Shown piece by piece: positions 22,785 to 32,915 of a stretch of 64,000 nt of DNA (positions are counted from its first letter, which is position 1; each line of letters begins with the position of its first letter). A program made the position numbers and the translations under genes. Location of the stretch: NCBI GenBank assembly GCA_030015575.1, contig CM057342.1:614635348-614699347 (forward strand). The letters are read 5' to 3'. Origin of the DNA: Agapanthus africanus (taxonomy: Eukaryota; Streptophyta; Magnoliopsida; Asparagales; Amaryllidaceae). Below the pieces are notes generated by a model. It was not told the DNA's origin. It ran no database searches and was given only the letters and a program-made list of their open reading frames with translations.

Positions 22785-22851
22785 CCCGTTAGAAAAAAAT
22801 TTCTAACGGGACGCCGCCCCTTACCTCGCAAGGGGGCTGCTAGCCCCCTTG
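22785..22851. other. Two adjacent perfect hairpins in block X
   Basis: CCCGTTAGAAA-AAAA-TTTCTAACGGG (22785-22810, 11-bp stem) and CAAGGGGGCT-GCT-AGCCCCCTTG (22829-22851, 10-bp stem). They may be a poly(A)-region fold of an LTR or remains of a small foldback; this is inference. Confidence 0.6.
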
Positions 22852-23147
22852 ACCCCCAGCTTGCTATCCGGGTAGCGGGACCCCCGTAAAAACTCTGCGG
22901 GCCCTCCGATACATCCAAAACCTCTTCAAAACACAACACTGCATATTGAGTTCACATGACCAGTTTAACCCGTTAATCGGAGGTTCTCTCGCTCCATAGA
23001 GGCGAGGGGTAATTAACAGCAGCTTAGTCCGCGGCTGCCAGAGATTCGGATCCCCACAATCAATAAACACCAGCCTACCCTAGGCAGTGGGAATATGTAA
23101 TGCGCCTGACAAGCGTGCATGTATTCCCATCTCAATGGGGTGACGAA

Positions 23148-25322
23148 AAACACCACAGTACAACGGTGTTTCGGAGCGGAGGAATCGCACCATATTAGAT
23201 ATGGTGCGCTCTATGATGATCACTGCCGAGTTACCTATCTCCTTTTGGGGTTATGCGCTTGAGACAACTGCATACCTATTGAACATAGTTCCGACCAAAT
23301 CAGTACTTACCACTCCATTTGAGATATGGGAGTGGAAGAGAATATGTCTTAATTTTATTATGATGCGGGGTTGTCCGGCCTATGTGAAAACACAAAATTC
23401 GGACAAGCTCGATTCAAGGTCAGTTCTGTGTAAGTTTATTGGATATCTCAAATATTCGTGAGGGTATATTTTCTACCACACCGAGGAACAAAAGGTGTTT
23501 GTTTCTCGGCATGCCACCTTTTTAGAAAAGGAATTTCTTGAAAAAGAAATTAGTGGAAAAGAGGTAAAACTGGAAGAAGTTCCAGCTATACAAACTATAA
23601 CAGAAGATTTGGTAGAACCGGAGGATTCAATAGTCCCCAACGAACCTCAGCCTCTCCGCCGATCTAGTAGGGTTCCTCATCCACCTAAGAGATACTACGG
23701 TTTTCTCATTAATGGTGGGAGCGATGATTGTATCATGGAAGATGATGACCCAAATAGCTTTGAGCAGGCCATCACGAGTGGGGACTCTATGAAATGGCTG
23801 GATGCAATGCGATCTGAGATGGAATCCATGTACAGCAACAAAGTATGGACTTTGGAAAATGCTCCTGAAAGGGTAAAACCCATCGGGAGTAAGTGGATCT
23901 TCAAGAAAAATTTGGTGTAGATGGAAAAATTGAGACTTTCAAAGCTAGACTTATAGCAAAAGGTTTTCGTCAACGACCAGGTGTGGATTATGATGAAACC
24001 TTTCTCCACTGTCTATGCTTAAGTCCATCCAGATCCTACTTGCTATCGCTGCATATCATGACTACGAAATCTGGCAGATGGACCTCAAGACCGCTTTTCT
24101 AAATGGTGATTTAGAAGAGAGCGCGTACATAACTCAGCCAGAAGGCTTCGTAGATAGTGGGAGCAGCGGAAAGGTGTGCAAGCTGCTTAAATCAATCTAC
24201 GGGTTAAAGCAGGCATCACGGAGTAGAAACATCTATTTTTTTGTGGCAGTCAAAGAATTTGACTTCGTAAAAAACGTAGATGAACCTTGTGTATATAAGA
24301 AGGTGGCAGAGAGTAAGGGTGTCTTCCTCGTATTGTACATGGATGACATATTCTTGATAGGAAATGATGTTCTTATGCTGCACTCGGTCAAGCTCTTCTT
24401 ATCAAAAAGATACTTCATGAAGGATCTGGGTGATGCCTCCTACATCCTGAGGATTAAGATCTATAGAGATAGATCTAAACGGATGCTGGAATTGTCCTAA
24501 TCTAGGTACATTAACACTATACTAAAGAGGTTTAGTATGGAGGATTCCAAGCATGGGAATTTACCCACGATCTCAGGAATCACTCTCTCCAAAGAGATGT
24601 CCTCCAAGACTGATTTGGAGAGGGCTCGCATGTAAGGTATACCATATGCTTCGGCAGACGAGTCTATCGTGTATGCGATGTTATGTACCCGACCGGATGT
24701 AGCGTACGCACTGGGTGTTGTAATCAGGTATCAATCAGATCCTGGGGAGATCCACTGGAAAACTGTAAAGAACATTCTTATGTACTTGAGAAGGTCTAAA
24801 GAAATGTTCTTGGTGTATGGTAACGGTGAACTCCAAGTGGAGTTCTTTACCGACTCGAGCTTCGAGAGTGATAAGGTCGACTTTAAGTCGTTCTCGGGTT
24901 TTGTCTTCACCCTCAATGGAGGGGCGGTTTGTTGGAAGAGTTCTAAGTAAGAAACCGTGGCAGACTCGACGATGGAGGCTGAATACATCGCTGCTAACGA
25001 TGCTGCCAAAGAGACTGTCTGGATGATGAAGTTCATAACTGAACTTGGAGTGGTTCCATCCATTGAGCATCCAATACCTTTGTATTGTGATAACAATGGA
25101 GCCGTGGCTTTGGCTAAGGAACCCAGGTCCCATCAGCAATCCAGGCATATTCTGAGGCGGTATCACCTGATACGGAAGATAGTTGATCGCCGGGAGATCG
25201 AGGTCAGGAGAGTTGACACGAAGAATAACACGGCGGATCCACTCATGAAGGCCATACCCCAGATACAATTTGAGAGACTCTTCGGGATGTTGGGTATGAG
25301 ATACTACAACAACTGGCCTTAG
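23148..25322 (+). pseudogene. Copia C pol, second copy: integrase end, RT, RNase H
   Basis: Restarts in the integrase (near GVSERRN-type wording) and repeats 20520-21741 with visible divergence, then continues through the rest of RT and RNase H. RT has YMDD (LVLYMDDIFLIGND, about 24330). RNase H has FFTDSSFESDK and STMEAEYIAA, then LYCDNNGA. Ends NNWP stop at 25320. There is a frameshift near 23917 and stops near 23459, 24498, 24633 and 24948. Without the duplication, the two copies together span protease to RNase H. Confidence 0.75.
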
Positions 25323-25325
25323 TGC

Positions 25326-25336
25326 AAGTTGGAGAT
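25326..25336 (+). promoter_or_regulatory. Polypurine tract of copia C
   Basis: AAGTTGGAGAT directly before the 3' LTR start TGTTAG at 25337; copia D has AAGTGGGAGAT in the same place. Confidence 0.8.
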
Positions 25337-27521
25337 TGTTAGTTGTATGTATGCACTAGAGGCCATTATTGTACATGATTGTATATTATAGTGGATGCTT
25401 GGACATATATAGAGAGAAATTTCTTGCTCGACATGATAGTATGCTATCTGGTTGCTCTTTATCTTAACATGTAGACTTGTATTGTGACACTGTCTTGCTT
25501 TCACATGTTGATAAAGCCCTTAGGATGTACTTGACTATCAGGATTATGATGCAGATCATACTAGTGGGATCAGGGTAGTCCATAAGTACATCCTTTAATT
25601 GTTCCTAGTCGAGGGTGTATCGAGACGGGGCATTGATATTCAAGAGTAGACTAGCGTATATGCTTCTTGACCTATTTGATGGGCGATGGATGATCCCATA
25701 TCCATTGGTGTTTGACATCAAAGATAGTATACAGGTGCTCAGTGGAGACTGGGTATACTGAACATGCTCGCTGAGAACTCCTAGATGGTATTATATCTGA
25801 TGTCAGATGGCAGTTCTTAGGTGACACTGGTACATGTTAGTCTGTAGACCCGAGATCGTCATAGAGTCTTGTGTGATTCCCACTGTGCTTTGATTTCCAC
25901 CTTACCACGTTCAAGAGAGCGTACAAAACGGCGGTTTTTGAATTCAGTCCCGAGTCACATGGAGGCAATGAGCGATATGAGGGGATTCATCTCTCCTGGT
26001 ATTGAGGGTTGATATTGTGCTATGCTCGATTGGCCATAATAGGAAGTACCTGGGCAGGGCTAATACAGAGATTTACTGGTAAGTGTTATCAGTAGTTTCT
26101 CGACCCGTTATGAGCCTCACATCGGCATGACTTATCAAGTTACTGGGGTCTGACGTTTACTATCCATAGACTAGATATGCGACATATCAGACGAAGAGAC
26201 CGAACTGTACGGTAGTGTTGTTGTTGGATTCACAGGAGTATGGACAAGCTTTCTTATTGATCTTATGATCGCTCAATACCCGGGTAGCCGTTACGTCCAG
26301 CTACTACCGCTGACGGCTTGTGGACGACTGATATGATCATCACCTACTGCCGGCGTATTAACGAGTCATTAGAGTCCTACACAGAGGTTTCCTAGCTCAT
26401 GTGAAATGAAGTAGGGCACATATGTGATATGTGCGGGACCGAGATTAATACGTGTATGTGATACCGTATTCCAATCTCGTGATACAGGTTATATGTGATG
26501 TAACCGGATTGTTGAATCAAGTGTTGATTCAATGATATGTTATATGTGATATACATATAAATGATATTAGTCGGTTGTATGTGATATAGCCGGATTATTA
26601 AATCAAGTGTTGATTTAATAATTTAATGTGTAGTTATATATTTGATATATTAATATATATTAACTAATATTAGCTCACTTAAGAATTTCTTTTCTTATTA
26701 TACATTTAATATATATATGTGATATATGTTAACGTATTTATTTTGTGTCATGCTCGATGATACATTATACATGTGTGTATAAGACTCATACCACACTTAA
26801 GATAATGTGGATAATTATTTATTTAGGGATAAACAAAATTAGGTGGAAATTAGTCATAGCTTGAAGCTTGGAGAAGCTTGTGGAAACTATTGAGTTAGTT
26901 TACTAATTTTGTTTTACTCTAGATATTTATTAACCTAACTATTATCTTTAGCCATGGTTAAGTCTCTACATTAGTTATATATGTTATTTTCTCATCCATG
27001 GTTCATGAGTTGATCACTTGTTCATTTTCTTCATCTCCCCCATTTTGCTCTCTAGCTTTGAGTAAGAAAAGAAAAAAAAAGAAAGAGAGAAAAATTATTC
27101 TAAAGTGAGCAAAATTCCTACTTCACCAATCTATACCAAACTATCCATTTAGTATAGGTTGTTTCTTAACTAGTTTATCAATTAGTGAAGAGGTAGCTTG
27201 AGTTAGAGATTCTTCGACGTAGATTATCTTCGGCCTTGAAGATCCTTGAGCAGGCTTGTTCCTTTCACCTAGTGGAGCTAAAGGAGAGTCCGGGACACCA
27301 CTACTTGGAGTAAAATGGACAAATACACAGAGCTTTAGAAGTGAAGGACCGGTCTACAAAGGTTGTATTCCCATTTCACTTAGTGTAAAGTTATTTACAT
27401 GTTAGTTATAACCCAAATCCTCTAGTTAGATCCTCATTCCGGGTTGCTTAGCACTCTAGGTTTTTAAAAATTGCATGCTAGATGCCTTAGAAAACATAGT
27501 GAGGGTGTAAGGAACCCTTCA
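25337..27521 (+). repeat. 3' LTR of copia C
   Basis: 2185 bp from TGTTAGTTGTATGTATGCAC to GGAACCCTTCA. It aligns with 5313-7475 with many substitutions and small indels, so insertion of C is fairly old. Flanked on the right by CCGCC. Confidence 0.9.
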
Positions 27522-28249
27522 CCGCCCTCAGGGGCCGGAGCTTCAACTGCCGCACCTCCCCGGCGCCAGCCGCTTACGGCGTGTCTACCAAAAGCGGGAC
27601 CCGAGCACGGAGCTCACCGTCGGCAAACTCCGGCATCAATGCCTTGACGGCATCAAGGGCTTCATGCCAAACGATGGCAGAGGCTTTGCCGATGTCGGCG
27701 TAGAACTGGTCTGACGCACCGACTTGCGAGCTCGGAGCTCGGCAATCTTTGCCGCCTCAAGTGCAGCCTTGACCTCCCTCTTGCTGGCGTCCCTCGCCTT
27801 CTTCATGATATTGTGACGCTTGCCCAACTCTTCCAACTTGGCCTCGACAGCTCGGTGGGATTCGCTCAGAAGTCGGTAGGACTCCTGGGACTTGGAGATC
27901 GTGAGCTCCCCGGCGGCCAATCGGGTTTCGAGGGCGGCTGACTTTTCTTTCTCCTGCTGCAGCTGAAGGTGCAGGTCCTCCACCTCCGAAGACGATTCCC
28001 CCGCCTTCCTCATGGCCGGGGCAATCTCCTCGGCTTTCATATTGACGATAAAGACGCAATGTTGGAGGACCTAAGGAGAGCAGCAGATTGATTTAGAGGT
28101 GTTCAGACTAAGAAAGGGCGCTTAAGATAAATACTTGAACGAATGCTAACCTGAACTTCCTCCTGAGCAATGGCGGCCACTTAGGCCTTCAGGGTCCCCC
28201 GAGGAATCTTGCCCCCAGCCGACTGCTCCATGTCCGCGAGCAAACTGTC
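27522..28249 (-). pseudogene. Tat antisense gene, central exons with coiled coil
   Basis: Minus-strand remains of a gene of the plant 'putative gypsy type transposon' class. One exon ends at a donor-like CAG/GTTAGC (about 28153). The next starts at an acceptor-like CCTTAG (about 28073) and encodes, from about 28040, a long charged helix with SSEVEDLHLQLQQEKEKSAA and ARDASKREVKAALEAAK, a predicted coiled coil. The frame is broken near 27715 by a shift but continues in another phase toward an Ala/Pro-rich C-terminus. It is split from the N-terminal exons by gypsy E and from the C-terminus by copia C. Confidence 0.6.
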
Positions 28250-28714
28250 TGTAACACCTTAGATTGTGATTAGCGTCTAATTATATTTTAATGTATGCTT
28301 TTTAGTAAAAAGTTTACCAAAACGATTTTCAATTATTTTATCAAAATTAATGAATATTTTATTAGAATTTATTTAGGCTTGCACACACTTGTGCATGTAA
28401 ACTAGGGTTAAATTAGGGTTAAACCATGTTTAGCAACCATGGTAGACTAACCCATTCTTACTAAGCTAATTTGAATTGTTATTAAGTGTTTTGGATATTT
28501 TTTTTTAAAATGAAAATTATTTGGTGGTGGGTTGACTTGGAGAGGGAGGGAGGGAGGGGGAGAGAGAGAGAGAGAGCATGATGGGCTTGCCCATGCTTGC
28601 ATTAAATGAGGTGAGAGAGAGGGGGGTTTGACTCTCTCATAACACTCATTTCTTTTCTTTTTCATTACTCATTTCTCACATCTCTCTCCCTCTCTCACAC
28701 ACACACTACACTAA

Positions 28715-28960
28715 CAGCAACAGCAGCAGAAATAGCAGCAGCAGCCCTTGCAACAACAACAGCAGCAGCATCAGGAGCAGCAGTAGCAACACCAACAATA
28801 GCAGTAGCAACACCAACACCAACAGCACAACACCAACGCCAACTTCAGCATCAGCAGCAGCACCTGGAGCAGCAGCAACACCTGGAGCAGCAGCAACAGC
28901 ACTTGCAGCAGCATCAACACCTGGAGCAACAACAACAGCAAGGCAGCAGCAGCCACAACA
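28715..28960 (+). repeat. CAG/CAA-rich triplet tract in 5' LTR of E
   Basis: About 250 bp of CAG, CAA and related CAN triplets, followed by CTC/TTC triplets to about 28995. The counterpart in the 3' LTR (38131-38402) differs in length and arrangement, so the tract has changed since insertion. On the opposite strand it gives long Leu-rich frames that are artefacts. Confidence 0.85.
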
Positions 28961-31683
28961 CCTCCTCCTCCTCTTCTTCTTCTCCTTCTTCTTGCACGTA
29001 GAATCTAGTGAGGTATAATTTCCTAAGTCCAACTTCTTTGCTTGCTAGACTTGTAGTTGTTAGCTTAAATTAGTGTTTTATGTGGTCATTAGTGCTAGAT
29101 TTGTGTTTTAAGTGGGGTTAAAGCAAAGTTAGGGTTATTATATCTTAATGAACCTAATTAAGTGTTAATATTGTTGTTTAGACCTATTAGTTTCACTAGA
29201 TTTCACTAAATCGCCTTAAAGTCTAAAACTTGAAATTTAAAGTACGGTTTAGATGCAAACTGTAGGATATTGAGAACTGTTATATCTGTGATCACTTTCT
29301 AGCTTAGCAAACATATACAGATTAGTGTGTAGGCTTTTTAGGTTAGTGTGTTGAAATCCGAGCCCACTCCCTTCCTAAAAATCCGGCGGTGCCGGCCCCC
29401 GTGATGAGTTAGGTGGTGGTGCTTGGTCTGGTGGTGCCTATGGGTGTTTGTCTATGTTTAGTTTTATTTATTTTCCTTGATTGTTTGCAAGTTGAAATCT
29501 GGGTTTGTTTAGCTAAGTTTAGTGTTTGTATTGAGTTTTATTGCTAAACTTATGGTTTGACTGAAAAATAGGATGATTCAGGGTGATTATAGTTAGATTT
29601 GCTCTATTTTGTGCTGGGGTGTCACTCAAATCTAGTAATTTCACCTATATCACTTGTGCACCCTATTATTGCAAATTTAGTGTTTTGAAACGTTTTTAAA
29701 CTAAACTTTAGGATACGTAAAATCTGCTGTATCTAGGGTAATAATTTTAGTAAGCAAACATATACACTAGGCTATGAATTGTGTTAGGATCTTAGTATAG
29801 AAACCAGGACCTATTCCACCGGTTTTTGGCCGATACCATACCTATAGCCGCTGGCCCAATTGTTTGGGAATGGGTTGGATTTTTGCAGGTAGTTGTCTGT
29901 AGGTTTTGTGATAGATTTGGTCTTGTTTGAATTTCTTGTTTTTGCTCCAGATAAAATCTGGGACCGTTTACCTATATTTTGCGTAGCGGGACTTGCGCGA
30001 CACGTACGATACGAGTTGAATTGGTTTGCTGTGTATCACAGCGTGTCGCTGTGTGCTACAGCGTGTCGCGTTGGGTTTTGGCATATGCACACACGTTACG
30101 TATACACGCACGTGTTTTGTTCGCGACGCGAGTTTCTCGTTTGGTTTTGATATCGCGATTTTGCAGGATTTTAGCTTATGTGTATTCCTTGTGTAATTTC
30201 TAGGTTCGCAGGCAGGTACGTCGGATGCCGCAAGGAAAGGGAAGTAGATAGTCGGCTACACTTAGCACGAGATCAGGTGAGTAGATTTAACATCTACGGG
30301 GAAATCGCCCGTATGGCGTTAAGCGTCAGGGCGTTATAGGTTATTGTAGTCGCATATATACATACATGTATTATTGTATCGTACCCCTCCCTGCTGCATA
30401 TAGAAATGGTAGTTATACAACACCGCACTGTCACTAACGGTTCAAGCTGCACGAGCACTATTTGTAAGTTACACTCACACCGTTAGTGATTGCAATGACA
30501 CTCGCACTATAGGAATTGCTACAAACCATACATCATTTAGATTCCCGCATCATTGATGATTGAACATGTTTCTGCTACATATTGTGCATGTCCATATTAT
30601 ATATTGATATCGATGCACACATACATATTGTATACCTATATCGCGCACATTCATATTGTATATTCACATTGGTACACACATACCTGGATATATCTATACT
30701 TGTACCCTCACACATTGTATATCCCTATTGGTGTACACATACTTGACATATCTATACTTGCGCACGTACACACCGTGTATTCATATTAGTGCACATATAC
30801 ATTGCTACCCTCATATCTGCGTATACATCCACTTGCACATCCATACCTATATACATACATATGTTACATATATGGATGATATTGACTTGATTTCTAGAAA
30901 ATGGGGACCGCAAGAGATATTTTCAAAACTGGATCCTTTTAAAAGAGCGGTTTTCCCTTTTTACTCATAGTGTCATACGACACATTGCATGGATTTACGC
31001 AACGAGTTTTGGATTTCCTTTGATTTCTGGATTTGAGAACCGTGGTATTATTTTAAGAAAACATGCACTGTTTTAAAAACCCTGTTTCTCTTGATATGAC
31101 ATTTCAGTGCGTCCACTATGCGTTTTCTCGGTTCTGAGACGTATGACGTGTGAAACCCGATTCGAGGAGGAGGGCGATCCGTTTGCGGGTATATGGTGGA
31201 CCCGGTATGGTACTCCGGGGCGAGATAGAGATTTTGTGTGGATGACGATGAGCCTGGCAGAGGGACTACTACCTACCGGTGATTGGTTGGACCTGGCGGT
31301 TATCCGGAGGATATTGACCAGAGTCGATAGATGTATACGGGACGACCTGTACTGTCGGGGCCGAGGGCCGATTCCGCAGACGGAGCCCGTAGGCCGATCC
31401 GGACTGACGGAGCTCGATACATGAGGATTTGCGTGTCGATGCCAGACACGATTATTTTATGATATTTCGAGTGCCGATGTTGGGCACTCACGATTCTATG
31501 AGATTTACAGGATTTGAAGGCCGATTAGAGTGACAGCGCCTGAGTTTTACTGGGGTTTAGGTGTATTGATGGACACCGGTTATTTTCCACGTTGACATTC
31601 CGTGTAGATGTTATTTATTCCCATGCTCAGCATTCAGTGTTACGCATCTCATCCTGTATCTGTAGTACCTGATAAAGTACTTT

Positions 31684-31905
31684 TGCATGATTATTGCATA
31701 CCCTGCTCATGCTATATAGATGTTATGAGATTGCATTTGCTATGCATGATTATTGCATACCCTGCTCATCCTATATAGATGTTATTAGATTGCATTTTGC
31801 TATGCATGATTATCGCATACTCTGCTCATCATATAGAGATGTCATTAGATCGCACATTTTGCATGATTATTGCGCATCCAGTAAATCATATAGATGTTAT
31901 CTGTT
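31684..31905 (+). repeat. 60-bp tandem repeat, nearly four units, in 5' LTR of E
   Basis: Units begin TGCATGATTATTGCATACCC at 31684 and 31743, with diverged units at 31803 and about 31860, each followed by TATAGATGTTAT-type wording. The same array is at 41148-41372 in the 3' LTR. Confidence 0.8.
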
Positions 31906-32684
31906 GGCATAGGTTAGAGTATCGCAGTACGTGCATACTCGCGATTACCTTTATATGTTATCTACTATTCATGAGTTGGCAACTCACCCCCGTTGTGCCA
32001 CAGTGTTTGCAGGTTGCCCCTCAGAGTAGTCGCGGCAGGCTATTTCCTTGCATCTTTTGATACAGATACTACTCCAGTTGGCGCGTGAGCCCTTTTGCTG
32101 ATAGGTGGGTTTTTGCGGTATCTGTTTATTTCCCGTTGTACATACTATTGTATCTAGTACTCTCCATCTACTATTTATGTATTGATTTAGAGAGCAGTTG
32201 TGAGGACGATGTATATTATTTTGTACTCTGGTGTCGAGCTCGTTGTGAGCCGACTTTATTTATGCAGTTTTATCTTTCATGATACTTGCTTTCACTTATA
32301 TTTCTCATTTCTTCGCTACGGCGTCGTATACTATTATTGTGGTGATTGTTTCCGCCGTTGGGCGTGATTGCTCCCGTTTGGGATGTGTTATTCTTATTGT
32401 ATATCATTTTACTCATGTCTTACTTTGTACCCGATTTCGGGGCTAGTTTTTACAAAGGAAATGCTGCCAAAATTTTTAAGATAATAGCTTGAACTTGAAA
32501 GAATTTTTCTAAACTACTTAAGGTTTTCTAAATGTTTTTAACTAATGTTTTCATTAAATGTTTTCAACACTCACTACTTTAAATGGTTTTGATTTCTGGG
32601 TTCGGCTTACTTAGTCGCGTTACGCCTGTAGACGTTACGTGGTTAAGTGCCAGTCACGGGCCGAACTTTGGGTCGTGACAAAGT

Positions 32685-32696
32685 TGGTATCAGAGC
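32685..32696 (+). promoter_or_regulatory. Primer binding site of gypsy E
   Basis: TGGTATCAGAGC, four bases inside the LTR end at 32680; complementary to initiator methionine tRNA. Confidence 0.92.
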
Positions 32697-32893
32697 GTAG
32701 GTTTTACTTTTCGGAGTGTAGGATGATCTTGGTATGATGGAGTAGGTAGCTGAAGCAGAGTGGCGTAGCGTGCGTATGTTCCGCGGCATACTCACGACAC
32801 GGTACTCCGTCTAAGTGACCTTAGGACTTATTGATTGAAATTCCTTCATGATTGTATACATTCTTGTGATTCGATTTCTGTATCCTTATTGAA

Positions 32894-32910
32894 TCCTACT
32901 TTCTTTTCAG
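32894..32910 (+). promoter_or_regulatory. Splice-acceptor-like tract before gag ATG of E
   Basis: CCTACTTTCTTTTCAG ends five bases before the gag ATG at 32916. It has the pyrimidine tract and CAG of a plant 3' splice site, in a similar position to the tracts before pol in copia C and D. A donor in the LTR or leader would be needed and was not identified. Confidence 0.4.
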
Positions 32911-32915
32911 CCATT

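Larger units (their letters stand above)
21742..23147 (+). mobile_element. LTR-like block X inside the duplicated pol of copia C
   Basis: Starts TGTTGGGGTCAAAAATTGC, a plausible LTR start, directly after the RT of pol copy 1. It ends just before the integrase part of pol copy 2 begins (AAACACCAC, about 23149). It contains a GC-rich 37-bp minisatellite (22497-22690), TA/CA microsatellite (about 22722-22760), strong hairpins (22785-22810 and 22829-22851) and an AATAAA (about 23061). No direct duplication flanks it, because the two flanks are different points of pol. The right boundary of any LTR is not clear. Confidence 0.5.
5313..27521 (+). mobile_element. Copia element C (Angela/BARE-like), with nested insertions
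   Basis: Bounded by two related LTRs (5313-7475 and 25337-27521) with TG...CA ends. It has a primer site at 7477, a polypurine tract before the 3' LTR, and flanks CAGCC / CCGCC that differ by one base. The antisense gene reading across both flanks supports a single insertion event. The interior contains a long leader, no recognisable gag, degenerate protease-integrase-RT-RNase H, the Athila-type element F, and an LTR-like block within a duplicated pol region. It is non-functional: many stops and frameshifts. Confidence 0.85.
28250..32680 (+). repeat. 5' LTR of gypsy E
   Basis: Exceptionally long LTR with several repeat tracts: GA run (about 28558-28577), CAR/CAN triplet tract (28715-28960), degenerate CATAC/TATAT-rich repeats (about 30560-30870) and a 60-bp tandem repeat (31684-31905). 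A perfect 11-bp inverted repeat TCACTAACGGT / ACCGTTAGTGA lies at 30431-30441 / 30479-30489. Short frames here recur in the 3' LTR and are not genes. Confidence 0.92.

Noticed and set aside
22398-22889. Several overlapping frames on both strands
   Set aside because: All derive from the 37-bp minisatellite.
28706-29032. Long Leu/Val-rich minus-strand frames (also 38073-38475)
   Set aside because: They are the reverse reading of the CAG/CAA triplet tract in the LTRs of gypsy E; low complexity and present in both LTRs.
30553-30970. Tyr/His/Ile-rich frames in the LTR of gypsy E
   Set aside because: They come from TACATA/CACATA-type repeats, recur in the 3' LTR, and have no family resemblance.
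31107-31424. 105-codon frame in the 5' LTR of E
   Set aside because: The 3' LTR counterpart is disrupted, and it has no recognisable domain.
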